This document shows, piece by piece, positions 1-7,080 of a stretch of 8,864 nt of DNA. A program made the translations under genes and the position numbers. The first letter of the stretch is position 1. Each line of letters starts with the position of its first letter. The notes beneath the pieces were generated by a model, which was not told where the DNA came from, did no database searches, and was given only the letters and a program-made list of their open reading frames with translations. Where the stretch lies: NCBI GenBank assembly GCA_002377605.1, contig DFQD01000239.1:1-8864 (forward strand), given 5' to 3'. The DNA comes from Gammaproteobacteria bacterium UBA3498 (GTDB taxonomy: Bacteria; Pseudomonadota; Gammaproteobacteria; Pseudomonadales; Pseudohongiellaceae).

Positions 1-48
1 ACCGTTGCGGCTTTGAAGTTCTTCAACGAGTTACAACATGCAATCTAA
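1..48 (+). CDS. selA: C-terminal end of upstream gene, probably selA (L-seryl-tRNA(Sec) selenium transferase), partial
   Basis: Reading from base 1 there is an open frame of 15 codons (TVAALKFFNELQHAI) ending in TAA at 46-48. It overlaps the start of selB by 11 bases in a different frame, the kind of translational coupling common between selA and selB. SelA makes selenocysteinyl-tRNA(Sec) from seryl-tRNA(Sec) and selenophosphate, and is usually encoded directly upstream of selB. The visible peptide is too short to identify by itself: it has the helical, leucine-rich look of a SelA C-terminus, but the assignment rests mainly on position and overlap. Confidence 0.45.
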   Translation, partial: TVAALKFFNELQHAI

Positions 49-1999
49 GTCTCTAATCGTCGCAACTGCAGGTCATGTCGATCATGGCAAGACTTCGCTA
101 GTCAATTTTATCACTGGAACTGATACCGATACCTTAGCTGAAGAAAAGCAGCGTGGCTTAACTATCAACCTCGGTTTTGCATACCATCAATTCGAACAAA
201 CAATCGACAGCGAGACCTATAAATGCACATTGGGTTTTGTCGATGTGCCCGGCCACATAGATTTCATTAGCAATATGCTTGCAGGCGTTGGTAGTGTCGA
301 CTTCGTACTTCTGGTGATTGCGGCTGACGATGGCATAATGCCGCAGACTCGTGAACACTTAGCAATAATCAAACTGCTGGGTATCAAACAAGGTGCGATT
401 GCGCTAACAAAGATTGACAGAGTCGGATCGGATCGAGTTGGGAAAATAAAAACCGAAATTGAAATATTGCTCGCAGGATCAAATCTGCAATCCTCGCCCC
501 TATTTCCTCTTTCGAATCAATCAGGCGAAGGAATAAAGGAACTCGTTTCCCATTTAAAAAATGAGCTCAAAAACACACTAACTGACGAACATAATATTAC
601 TAACAAAAACTTTCGCTTCCTGATAGATCGCACTTTCTCGGTAAAGGGTATTGGCACAGTAACCACTGGGAGTACACGGGTTGGCCAAGCATCAAAAGAC
701 TCGGAGGCTCTATGTACCAGCAACGGACAACCCGCAAGGATTCGTGGATTGCGTTTGCATGAAGACGCAATCGATACTGTTGTTAGTGGGCAGCGGGCTG
801 CTCTAAACATCGACATGGATTTAGATCAGGTCACCAGAGGGGATTGGTTAATTGATCCTGCAAGCTATCACCCAGTGTCACGTTTTGATGGTACTTTTAG
901 TCTCCTAGAGAGCAATACCAAGATAAAACCTAGCTCCGAGTACCATCTATACCTTGGTGCTTCTCATCACATTGTTAATCTCCGTTACCTGGATATGGAT
1001 TCTAAGAGATTTGTCCAGGTTAAATCCTACGTCCCGCTATTCGCCCACTATGGCGACCGCTTTATAATCCGCGATCCTGCATCCGAATATACTCTTGGTG
1101 GAGGGGAAGTTGTCGACACCTTTGTCCCGAGAAAGAAAAGGAGTAGTAAACAAAGGTTGGAATCACTTAAAGCAATGTGTAACGACGATAGCGCGGCTCT
1201 ATTCGCAATGGTAGCAATAGCTGAAGAAGGAACTGATCTTAATCAATTCGCTATTAACAGAAACTTAACTGCTAATTATGTAAATGATCTATTGAGCTCT
1301 CTCCAGGCAGAAAACTATCCACTGACTAGACTTGAATCAAAACCAAACGGTACTAACGTACTACTACATGAAAAATTCTTTAACAACTATAGAAAAAAAA
1401 TTCTTAATCAAATTGAGAGCTTTCATGCAAGCAATCCATCACAGCAAGGAACAAGTGAGCCTGCTTTATCCAGGTCTGTAAATTTTTCCGGCTCCCACTT
1501 TCTGTTTAATGTATTATTACAGTCATTGATAGATGATGGCCATGTTACAAGAACAGGAACATTTCTACATAAACCTACACATCGCACAACATTAAGCAAG
1601 GAAGAAGAACAATTTATTGCGAAAATTAAACCTATACTGGAAAAATCAGGAAATGTCCCTCCCCGTACTCGTGAATTAGTGGAGATGACCGGCATTCCCT
1701 TAAAGCCTTTAGAAAATATTTTAAGAGAAACTGCCAAGGCCGGAAGCATAATTCGAGTTGCTGATAATCGGTATTATTTACCAGGGACAATTATGACCTT
1801 GGCGGAATTTACGGAGCAACTAGCTACCAATAATACGAATGACGAAGGTTTTTCAGTGATTCAGTTTCGCGATGCTTCCGGAATCGGTCGCAATCTTTGC
1901 ATTGAAATTCTTGAGTACTTCGACAAAGTTGGATTTACCAGGCGAGATGGCAACTCCCGCTATCTCCGCACAGAAAAAGAAAACATTTTCGGCGCCTAA
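38..1999 (+). CDS. selB: Selenocysteine-specific translation elongation factor SelB
   Basis: This cytoplasmic GTPase delivers selenocysteinyl-tRNA(Sec) to ribosomes paused at UGA codons that are followed by a SECIS hairpin. The 653-residue protein has all the GTPase motifs: P-loop GHVDHGKT at residues 12-19, RGLTI at 39-43, DVPGH at 69-73 and TKID at 124-127. EF-Tu-like beta-barrel domains follow to about residue 365. The C-terminal half is made of winged-helix repeats. The last two are the clearest: roughly residues 525-585, and about 590-645 with the SelB-type ending GIGRNLCIEILEYFDKVGFTRR. That tail binds the SECIS RNA in characterised SelB proteins. Length is slightly above the roughly 610 residues of E. 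coli SelB. The start at 38 lies inside the end of the upstream frame, has a weak GAG seven bases upstream, and gives the standard SelB N-terminus. A dedicated selB implies selenoproteins elsewhere in the genome. The gene converges with the P450 gene across a 117-base gap in which no clear terminator was found. Confidence 0.97.
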   Translation: MQSKSLIVATAGHVDHGKTSLVNFITGTDTDTLAEEKQRGLTINLGFAYHQFEQTIDSETYKCTLGFVDVPGHIDFISNMLAGVGSVDFVLLVIAADDGIMPQTREHLAIIKLLGIKQGAIALTKIDRVGSDRVGKIKTEIEILLAGSNLQSSPLFPLSNQSGEGIKELVSHLKNELKNTLTDEHNITNKNFRFLIDRTFSVKGIGTVTTGSTRVGQASKDSEALCTSNGQPARIRGLRLHEDAIDTVVSGQRAALNIDMDLDQVTRGDWLIDPASYHPVSRFDGTFSLLESNTKIKPSSEYHLYLGASHHIVNLRYLDMDSKRFVQVKSYVPLFAHYGDRFIIRDPASEYTLGGGEVVDTFVPRKKRSSKQRLESLKAMCNDDSAALFAMVAIAEEGTDLNQFAINRNLTANYVNDLLSSLQAENYPLTRLESKPNGTNVLLHEKFFNNYRKKILNQIESFHASNPSQQGTSEPALSRSVNFSGSHFLFNVLLQSLIDDGHVTRTGTFLHKPTHRTTLSKEEEQFIAKIKPILEKSGNVPPRTRELVEMTGIPLKPLENILRETAKAGSIIRVADNRYYLPGTIMTLAEFTEQLATNNTNDEGFSVIQFRDASGIGRNLCIEILEYFDKVGFTRRDGNSRYLRTEKENIFGA

Positions 2000-2116
2000 A
2001 TTTACATTCTCAATATTCTTTGATCTGGACTAAAAATTCCCTATTGGCGTGCATCGAGGACGATCTCATATTTAATTGCATGTCACCTTATAAAGTCTGA
2101 CACCGAAATTCCGATT

Positions 2117-3403
2117 TTAGTGTGATTCGAAAAGCCTGTCTTTAGGGTGCAGAACTACTGGCAACTGTGTATAGCCTTTAATAAAACTCGAATAGACTCG
2201 CTGAGGTTCATCCACTATCTCCACGAATTCAAACCTTCGCATGATTTCTTCCCACAATATACGCAACTGCATTTCAGCGAGCCGATTACCCATGCAACGG
2301 TGGATTCCAAAACCAAAAGATAAGTGACGTCTAGCGTTGGGACGGTCAATCCAGAAATCGTTAGGCCGATCGATTACCTCCTCATCCCTGTTTCCAGAGG
2401 CATACCACATGATCACCTTATCACCAGCCTTAATTTTCTTGCCTCCCAGTTCTGTATCTTGAGTTGCAGTGCGACGCATGTAAGCAAGCGGAGTTTGCCA
2501 ACGAATAATTTCCGAGACCATATTGGGAATTAAAGAAACATCGTTGCGAAGCTTGCCATACTCCGTGGGATTCTCATTTAACGCTACCACACCTCCTGAA
2601 ATTGAGTTGCGAGTTGTGTCATTGCCCCCGACAATTAACAGAATGAGATTTCCTAAAAATTCATATGGCGGCATACTTCGAGTCGCTTGCCCATGGGCCA
2701 ACATAGACACCAAATCAAACCCAGGTTCCGCGTTCACTCGCTCATTCCATAAGCGTGTAAAGTATGCAAGGCAATCTTCAATAGCAGCCAAACGTTCTTC
2801 GCGAGATTTTTCAAGGCCCCCACCAGGAATCGCAGTTGCCATGTCAGACCAATAAGTGAGCTTGTGGCGATCTTCAAAAGGAAAATCGAAGAGTGTTGCA
2901 AGCATTTGAGTGGTAAGCTCAATGGATACTAATTGCACCCAATCGAACTCTTCTTTAATTGGCAGGCCCTCAAGTATCTTGCAAACTCTCTTACGAATCA
3001 AAACTTCAAGATTTTTTAAGTTAACAGGCGCCACAACAGGCTGAACTATGCGCCTCTGATCATCATGCTTAGGGCGGTCCATAGCGATGAACGAAGGCAA
3101 GTTTAAATCATAGAAAGTATCTACAATTCCAATGCTTGGCTCTGAAGAATAAATGTCTGGACTGGTGTCAACTTCCATAATGTCGTTGTATTTCATTACT
3201 GACCAGTAAGAACCAACTGCAGACTCTTCGCAGAAATGAACCGGATCTTCTTTTCTTAATCTTTCCAAAAATGGAAGATATTCGTTGGCTTGCCAAATGC
3301 CAGGATGAGAAAGATCTATATCTTCCAAAGGCATGGCATACGCATCCTTGCCAACCATGCTCCACTTACTTTGTTTATGTCCTTGAGTAGACGCTTCACT
3401 CAT
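2117..3403 (-). CDS. Cytochrome P450, CYP153 family (probable alkane/fatty-chain terminal hydroxylase)
   Basis: A complete 428-residue soluble bacterial P450. Visible landmarks are the MDRPKHD segment of the C-helix region (109-115), the I-helix oxygen-activation motif GGNDTT (259-264), the ExxR pair E298/R301 within EIIRWQTP, and the heme loop FGFGIHRCMG with thiolate Cys370. Stretches such as IVGGNDTTRNS, EIIRWQTP and HLSFGFGIHRC, together with the N-terminal PLEDIDLSHP and YWSVMKY, match the CYP153 pattern as I know it. Characterised CYP153 enzymes are class I P450s that hydroxylate the terminal carbon of medium-chain alkanes, some also cycloalkanes or fatty acids. The exact substrate cannot be read from sequence. 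It needs a ferredoxin, and the gene directly upstream, 35 bases away, encodes one. Start choice is supported by an AAGGA ribosome site (complement of 3411-3415) seven bases before the ATG. It is the last gene of the minus-strand cluster. Confidence 0.95.
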   Translation of the reverse strand: MSEASTQGHKQSKWSMVGKDAYAMPLEDIDLSHPGIWQANEYLPFLERLRKEDPVHFCEESAVGSYWSVMKYNDIMEVDTSPDIYSSEPSIGIVDTFYDLNLPSFIAMDRPKHDDQRRIVQPVVAPVNLKNLEVLIRKRVCKILEGLPIKEEFDWVQLVSIELTTQMLATLFDFPFEDRHKLTYWSDMATAIPGGGLEKSREERLAAIEDCLAYFTRLWNERVNAEPGFDLVSMLAHGQATRSMPPYEFLGNLILLIVGGNDTTRNSISGGVVALNENPTEYGKLRNDVSLIPNMVSEIIRWQTPLAYMRRTATQDTELGGKKIKAGDKVIMWYASGNRDEEVIDRPNDFWIDRPNARRHLSFGFGIHRCMGNRLAEMQLRILWEEIMRRFEFVEIVDEPQRVYSSFIKGYTQLPVVLHPKDRLFESH

Positions 3404-3438
3404 TGGGTAATCCTTAATTGAAACCTTACTCTATATAA

Positions 3439-3759
3439 CTAGAACTGAAATTCTGGCGTGGTAACGATCAAACCGTTCAACTCTTCGCTCACCGGAATCT
3501 GACAGGATAAGCGCGAATTGGTTTTTCGATCAGGATTGAGACTTAGCATGGCTTCTTCAGTTGGGTTCCTTTTACCCACTTTTTCTATCCAATCTTCATG
3601 CACAAACACATGGCAGGTCGCGCAGGAGCAACTGCCACCGCAATCGGCATCTATACCGGGCACTCCATTTGTCACAGCAGCCAACATTACCGTGCTACCA
3701 GATCTGGCTTCTACTTTATGTTCTGACCCGTCATGATCAACAAATACTATATCTACCAT
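3439..3759 (-). CDS. [2Fe-2S] ferredoxin, putidaredoxin/adrenodoxin type
   Basis: A complete 106-residue electron carrier, the usual size for this family. The cluster ligands are Cys40, Cys46, Cys49 and Cys86 (CX5CX2C followed by a distant LSC), embedded in DADCGGSCSCATCHVFV. An additional cysteine, Cys44, sits inside the cluster loop where putidaredoxin has alanine. The N-terminus begins directly with a beta strand (MVDIVFVDHDG), so ATG at 3757-3759 is the natural start, although no good Shine-Dalgarno is visible before it. The C-terminal TPEFQF resembles the aromatic-ending tail of putidaredoxin, where the last residue takes part in P450 and reductase contact. The position immediately upstream of the CYP153 gene makes it the likely direct reductant of that P450. 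An NADH-dependent ferredoxin reductase would also be needed and is not in this window. A 121-base gap separates it from the ligase gene, long enough to carry its own promoter, though I found no convincing one. Confidence 0.95.
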   Translation of the reverse strand: MVDIVFVDHDGSEHKVEARSGSTVMLAAVTNGVPGIDADCGGSCSCATCHVFVHEDWIEKVGKRNPTEEAMLSLNPDRKTNSRLSCQIPVSEELNGLIVTTPEFQF

Positions 3760-3880
3760 TTGGTACTACTGCCAACTCAACTAAATTTTGAAGAGTAACC
3801 ATACCAAGATGTTCTTCCGAGAAAAAGATTGAACATTAAAGCTGAGTCGGTAAGATCTTCCTATTTGGTTAGCAAATCAG

Positions 3881-5428
3881 TTAATCCTTAGCTGGGCCTG
3901 GGAATTTCTCTCTCAATTCCCGCTTCAATACTTTTCCATTCGCATTTCTAGGAATAACGTCGATAAAAGCAGCCCCTTTCGGCAGTTTAAAGCGAGCAAG
4001 TTTTCCATCGCAATGATGGAGAATATCTTCTTCGCTAACTGATTCTTCTTTCCTAACCACAATTGCGAATGGAGATTCGCCCCATTTCTCGCTTGGTTGG
4101 CCGATCACAGCAACCTCGGCGACACCTTCGTGAGCGAGTATGATGTTTTCAATCTCGGCGGGATAAACATTTTCTCCCCCTGAGATAATCATGTCCTTTA
4201 TTCGGTCCTGAATGTAAATAAATCCATCCTTATCTATGACAGCAACATCTCCAGTACGCAACCAACCATCTGATGTAATGGTTTCTGCTGTTGCATCTGG
4301 ACGATTCCAATACTCCAACATCAAGTGCTTTCCTTTAACCCATACTTCTCCCTGTTCTCCCGGCGAGCAATCATTACCGTTCTCATCTACTACTCTTCCT
4401 TCGGTATGGAAAAATGGTCTTCCAGTTGAACCGAGCTTCTTAAGCGCATTTTCAGTATTGATTACGCAAGCTGGACCACATACTTCGGTTAGCCCATAGA
4501 TCTGATGAACCTCAATTTCCCAATCAGCATAGATCTGAATTAAATTCACAGGCAGTGGAGATGCACCGCTTTGAATCCAACGTAGCTTTGAGTAATCATA
4601 TTGTGTGATATCTGGTACCTGTGACATAAAATTCAACATTGCCGGAACTAATAATGAGCAAGTAATACTTTCTTCCTGTATCAATTCCCAAGCGCGGACC
4701 GGTTCGAACTCGCGCATAACAACGCTAGTTACTCCCCAATAAATATTCAAAGTAACGGGAATAAGAGAACCAACATGAAAAAGAGGCAAAGCAACTAGAT
4801 AACGGTCAGCGTCTCTTAAATCTGTCGAACCTATAAAAGTAATCAATGCCCAGATAGAAGTATTATGAGAATGGACTACTCCTTTTGGTAATCCAGTAGT
4901 GCCGGAGGTATACATGATGTAAAGCAAATCATCCTCTTCCGCACCTATTTCGGGCTCAACGTCTTCACCTATATCACGGAAAACTGCATAATCTTTGGCA
5001 AAGTCATTCTCGCCATTAGCTTCGGCAACCTGAATCCAATCCTCCACATCAATCTTGTCCCCACGGCTGTGCAATTCAGTAAAGACTTCAATGAATTCTT
5101 CACCAAATATCAGAGTTTTCGAACCGCTGTCCTTTAAAATGAATTCAAGCTCATCAGCAACAAGTCGCCAGTTTAGAGGAACCACAATCCCCCCAATTTT
5201 GGCTACCGCGAAATAGGCTTCAAGAAATTCTGCGCTATTCATTAGAGCGAGAGCAACGCGATCTCCGCGCTTGACACCCAGACTTAACAAAGAATTAGCA
5301 AGTCGATTGGTGCGGGAATTTAACTCTTGAAAAGTCAGACGCAAGCCTGATTTTGAATCTACATAGGCCTCTCGTTCTGGATTAATAATCGCTCGCTTGG
5401 ATAGTAGGAGTCCGATATTATTCTTCAT
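3881..5428 (-). CDS. AMP-forming acyl-CoA synthetase (fatty-acid/carboxylate-CoA ligase)
   Basis: A complete 515-residue member of the ANL adenylating superfamily. It activates a carboxylic acid with ATP to the acyl-adenylate and then to the CoA thioester. Motifs in order: the phosphate-binding loop YTSGTTGLPKG (173-183), YGLTE (311-315), TGD (392-394), the hinge region DRIKDMIISGGENVYP (408-423), and the C-terminal PRNANGKVLKR whose Lys499 matches the adenylation-step catalytic lysine. The length fits medium/long-chain or FadD-like ligases rather than acetyl-CoA synthetase, which is about 650 residues. No signal peptide or membrane helix is obvious. The start is supported by GGAG (complement of 5435-5438) six bases before the ATG. 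It is first in the minus-strand cluster with the ferredoxin and CYP153. From that context it probably activates the fatty acid made from the hydroxylated alkane; the true acyl specificity cannot be read from sequence. Confidence 0.93.
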   Translation of the reverse strand: MKNNIGLLLSKRAIINPEREAYVDSKSGLRLTFQELNSRTNRLANSLLSLGVKRGDRVALALMNSAEFLEAYFAVAKIGGIVVPLNWRLVADELEFILKDSGSKTLIFGEEFIEVFTELHSRGDKIDVEDWIQVAEANGENDFAKDYAVFRDIGEDVEPEIGAEEDDLLYIMYTSGTTGLPKGVVHSHNTSIWALITFIGSTDLRDADRYLVALPLFHVGSLIPVTLNIYWGVTSVVMREFEPVRAWELIQEESITCSLLVPAMLNFMSQVPDITQYDYSKLRWIQSGASPLPVNLIQIYADWEIEVHQIYGLTEVCGPACVINTENALKKLGSTGRPFFHTEGRVVDENGNDCSPGEQGEVWVKGKHLMLEYWNRPDATAETITSDGWLRTGDVAVIDKDGFIYIQDRIKDMIISGGENVYPAEIENIILAHEGVAEVAVIGQPSEKWGESPFAIVVRKEESVSEEDILHHCDGKLARFKLPKGAAFIDVIPRNANGKVLKRELREKFPGPAKD

Positions 5429-5445
5429 TGCTTACTCCGTGGTTA

Positions 5446-5458
5446 GAGAGTTTCTCTC
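5446..5458. promoter_or_regulatory. Short palindrome GAGAG-TTT-CTCTC in the divergent intergenic region
   Basis: A perfect 5-base inverted repeat around a TTT centre lies in the 93-base gap between the divergently transcribed ligase and MFS genes, 18-30 bases upstream of the ligase start codon. Its location would suit an operator controlling one or both genes. No sigma70 promoter with good spacing was found: TTGATA at 5466-5471 resembles a -35 box for the MFS gene, but no matching -10 box stands at the right distance. The repeat is short and could be chance. Confidence 0.22.
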
Positions 5459-5521
5459 CTCGCCCTTGATAATCTAGACTGTGCTTTTTCCCATTAATCT
5501 CTTTCAGAATCAAGTAATCCC

Positions 5522-6742
5522 ATGAACAAAAACCAAGTTGCTTATATGCCGATAATAATCAGCGGTTGTGCCCTGGTGTTACTTTCGTTCGGCTATCGAG
5601 CAGGGTTCGGTTTGTTTTTGCAACCTATGTCTGAAGCCAGGGAATGGGGAAGAGACGTATTAGCTCTGGCATTAGCTGTTCAAAATCTCGCCTGGGGTGT
5701 GTTTGCCATTATCGCAGGTGGTCTCGTAGATAAGTACGGCAATCTGAAAGTGTTATCAGCTGGTGTGTTTTTTTACGCCGTCGGCATGTATGCGATGGCC
5801 TACTCTACTTCTGAATTAGCCATAATTTCTACTGCCGGATTACTAGTGGGAGCAGGCGTCGCTGGCACATCATTCGGAATCGTACTGCCAGCATTTGCTC
5901 GCGCCGTGCCTGAAGAAAAACAAGGATGGGCTTTAGGAATCGGAACAGCGGCCGGAAGCATCGGTCAGTTTCTGGTAGTTCCATTTATGCAGTTTGCAGT
6001 AGATTTGTTTGGTTGGTTCCAAGCATTACAGTATATAGGCTTATCTGCATTTTTGATGACGCTCTTCATACTACCGCTAGCAAAATATGGCGGCCCATCA
6101 GAGCAGGAGAAAGAATTTAAAACATCGATCCCTTTGCTTAGCGTTGTAAAAAATGCTTTTAAAGTAAGGGCCTACGTTCTACTCGTTTTTGGATTCTACG
6201 TTTGCGGTTTTCACCTTGCATTTATTACGGTGCACATGCCTTCATATCTCATTGATCTTGGTTTTTCTGCCAATATTGGCGCTTGGAGTATAAGTTTAAT
6301 CGGGCTTTGTAATGTTTTCGGCGCATACTACGCCGGCGTAATTAGTGCAAATAAATCAAAGCGGAAAATGTTAGCCGCAATCTACGCCGGGAGGGCTGGT
6401 GCCATTGCTCTTTTTCTTTCTTTTCCAATTTCCGTAGTCAGTGTTTTAATATTTAGCGCAGCCATGGGTTTTCTCTGGTTGGCTACAGTTCCTCCAACTT
6501 CTGCTTTAGTTGCACAGTTTTTCGGTGTGCGCTATATGACCCTATTATACGGTATTGTTTTCTTTAGCCATCAGGTAGGAAGCTTTACTGGCATTTGGCT
6601 TGGAGGAAGGTTATATGAAGACAGTGGCAGCTATGACGGCGTATGGATAGCAGGAATAATTCTCGGGTTGATAGCAGCAGGACTACATTGGGTGATAACT
6701 GAAAAAGATTACAGCGATCGTTTGCAACCAGCGTATTCTTAA
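5522..6742 (+). CDS. Major facilitator superfamily transporter, monocarboxylate/oxalate-formate-antiporter-like
   Basis: A 406-residue, strongly hydrophobic inner-membrane protein with about 12 predicted helices in two halves. They are separated by a polar central loop near residues 195-215 (GGPSEQEKEFKTS). The cytoplasmic loop after helix 2 carries an MFS motif-A-like sequence, GGLVDKYGNLKVL (about 66-78). The N-terminal pattern SFGYRAGFGLFLQPM followed by REWGRD resembles MFS carriers annotated as monocarboxylate or oxalate/formate transporters; the substrate is not determinable. It is transcribed divergently from the ligase cluster, so uptake or export of a carboxylate linked to that pathway is plausible but only inferred. 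The ATG at 5522 has no good Shine-Dalgarno. The next in-frame ATG at 5546 would also keep the first helix and has no better site. Length is typical for the family and no truncation is seen. Confidence 0.9.
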   Translation: MNKNQVAYMPIIISGCALVLLSFGYRAGFGLFLQPMSEAREWGRDVLALALAVQNLAWGVFAIIAGGLVDKYGNLKVLSAGVFFYAVGMYAMAYSTSELAIISTAGLLVGAGVAGTSFGIVLPAFARAVPEEKQGWALGIGTAAGSIGQFLVVPFMQFAVDLFGWFQALQYIGLSAFLMTLFILPLAKYGGPSEQEKEFKTSIPLLSVVKNAFKVRAYVLLVFGFYVCGFHLAFITVHMPSYLIDLGFSANIGAWSISLIGLCNVFGAYYAGVISANKSKRKMLAAIYAGRAGAIALFLSFPISVVSVLIFSAAMGFLWLATVPPTSALVAQFFGVRYMTLLYGIVFFSHQVGSFTGIWLGGRLYEDSGSYDGVWIAGIILGLIAAGLHWVITEKDYSDRLQPAYS

Positions 6743-6805
6743 TACAATGAGATTTGGCGCAAGAGGCAAGAACTTCCACTACGTTAATGCAGTGTCCTTC
6801 AATGA

Positions 6806-6836
6806 ATTTGCATTGATTATGTAATCAAACACAAAT
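6806..6836. terminator. Long inverted repeat, possible bidirectional terminator
   Basis: TTGATTA (6813-6819) and TAATCAA (6822-6828) form a perfect 7-base inverted repeat around TG. Beyond a small internal loop, ATTTG (6806-6810) pairs with CAAAT (6832-6836), giving 12 paired positions in all. It lies between the end of the MFS gene and the end of the small minus-strand ORF, so it sits at the 3' side of two convergent frames. That suits a two-way terminator, but the stem is AT-rich and no long T run follows on either strand. A protein-binding palindrome is an alternative. Confidence 0.35.
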
Positions 6837-6841
6837 ATTTG

Positions 6842-6961
6842 CTAATGCACCTTTTTACTCTTTTGTTTCTTAAGATTCTTGAACAGTTCTTTGGCTATTT
6901 TTTTAGCCTCTTTTTTCTCATCAGAGGTTTTAGCCTTTGTACTTTTTTTTGCTTTTGCCAC
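6842..6961 (-). CDS. Small lysine-rich basic protein, GTG start, unknown function
   Basis: The minus strand encodes 39 residues beginning MAKAKKSTKAKTSDEKK and ending KSKKVH, with stop TAG at the complement of 6842-6844. Sixteen of 39 residues are lysine and five alanine, with only four acidic residues, so the net charge is about +12. Residues 15-34 would form an amphipathic helix with hydrophobic I22, L26, F27 and L30. The start is GTG (complement of 6959-6961). An in-frame TAG four codons upstream rules out a longer product, and AGGT about 7 bases before the GTG may serve as ribosome site. The opposite-strand frame is a run of Phe and Leu from the TTT complements of AAA codons and looks like a shadow. 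The composition recalls nucleic-acid-binding tails and short histone-H1-like proteins, but no family is recognised. A-rich noncoding DNA could also produce such a frame, so this remains a candidate. Confidence 0.42.
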   Translation of the reverse strand: MAKAKKSTKAKTSDEKKEAKKIAKELFKNLKKQKSKKVH

Positions 6962-6988
6962 TTGAGCTACCTATATGAAATTTTATTT

Positions 6989-7008
6989 AGAGGCCTCTCA
7001 GCGCCTCT
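6989..7008. repeat. GC-rich hairpin AGAGGC / GCCTCT in AT-rich intergenic DNA
   Basis: AGAGGC (6989-6994) and GCCTCT (7003-7008) form a 6-base stem with an 8-base loop. It stands out because the flanks are very AT-rich. It lies about 28 bases upstream of the GTG of the small minus-strand ORF and about 70 bases upstream of the plus-strand gene at 7081, so it falls in the 5' region of both. TATAGT at 7016-7021 beside it resembles a -10 box for the plus strand, without a recognisable -35. Function is unknown. Confidence 0.3.
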
Positions 7009-7080
7009 GAATTGTTATAGTACCAACGCAGATCTACTAAAGTCGAATTTGAAAAAAAATAGAAAATATAGGGGATAAGA

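Noticed and set aside
2000..2116. tRNA-Sec gene or intrinsic terminator downstream of selB
   Set aside because: A CTGGACT string at 2025-2031 recalls the tRNA-Sec anticodon arm, but no acceptor or T-arm pairing surrounds it. The only stems are weak: ATCG/CGAT near 2053-2064, and an imperfect hairpin at 2101-2122 that overlaps the P450 stop codon and has no T run.
2324..2855. Plus-strand open frames opposite the P450 gene
   Set aside because: They lie within a well-supported P450 coding sequence and show no family motifs; they are shadows.
6839..7078. Plus-strand Phe/Leu-rich 79-codon open frame starting with TTG
   Set aside because: Its composition comes from the TTT/CTT complements of a lysine-rich minus-strand frame. 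It has a TTG start, no ribosome site and a non-protein-like second half.
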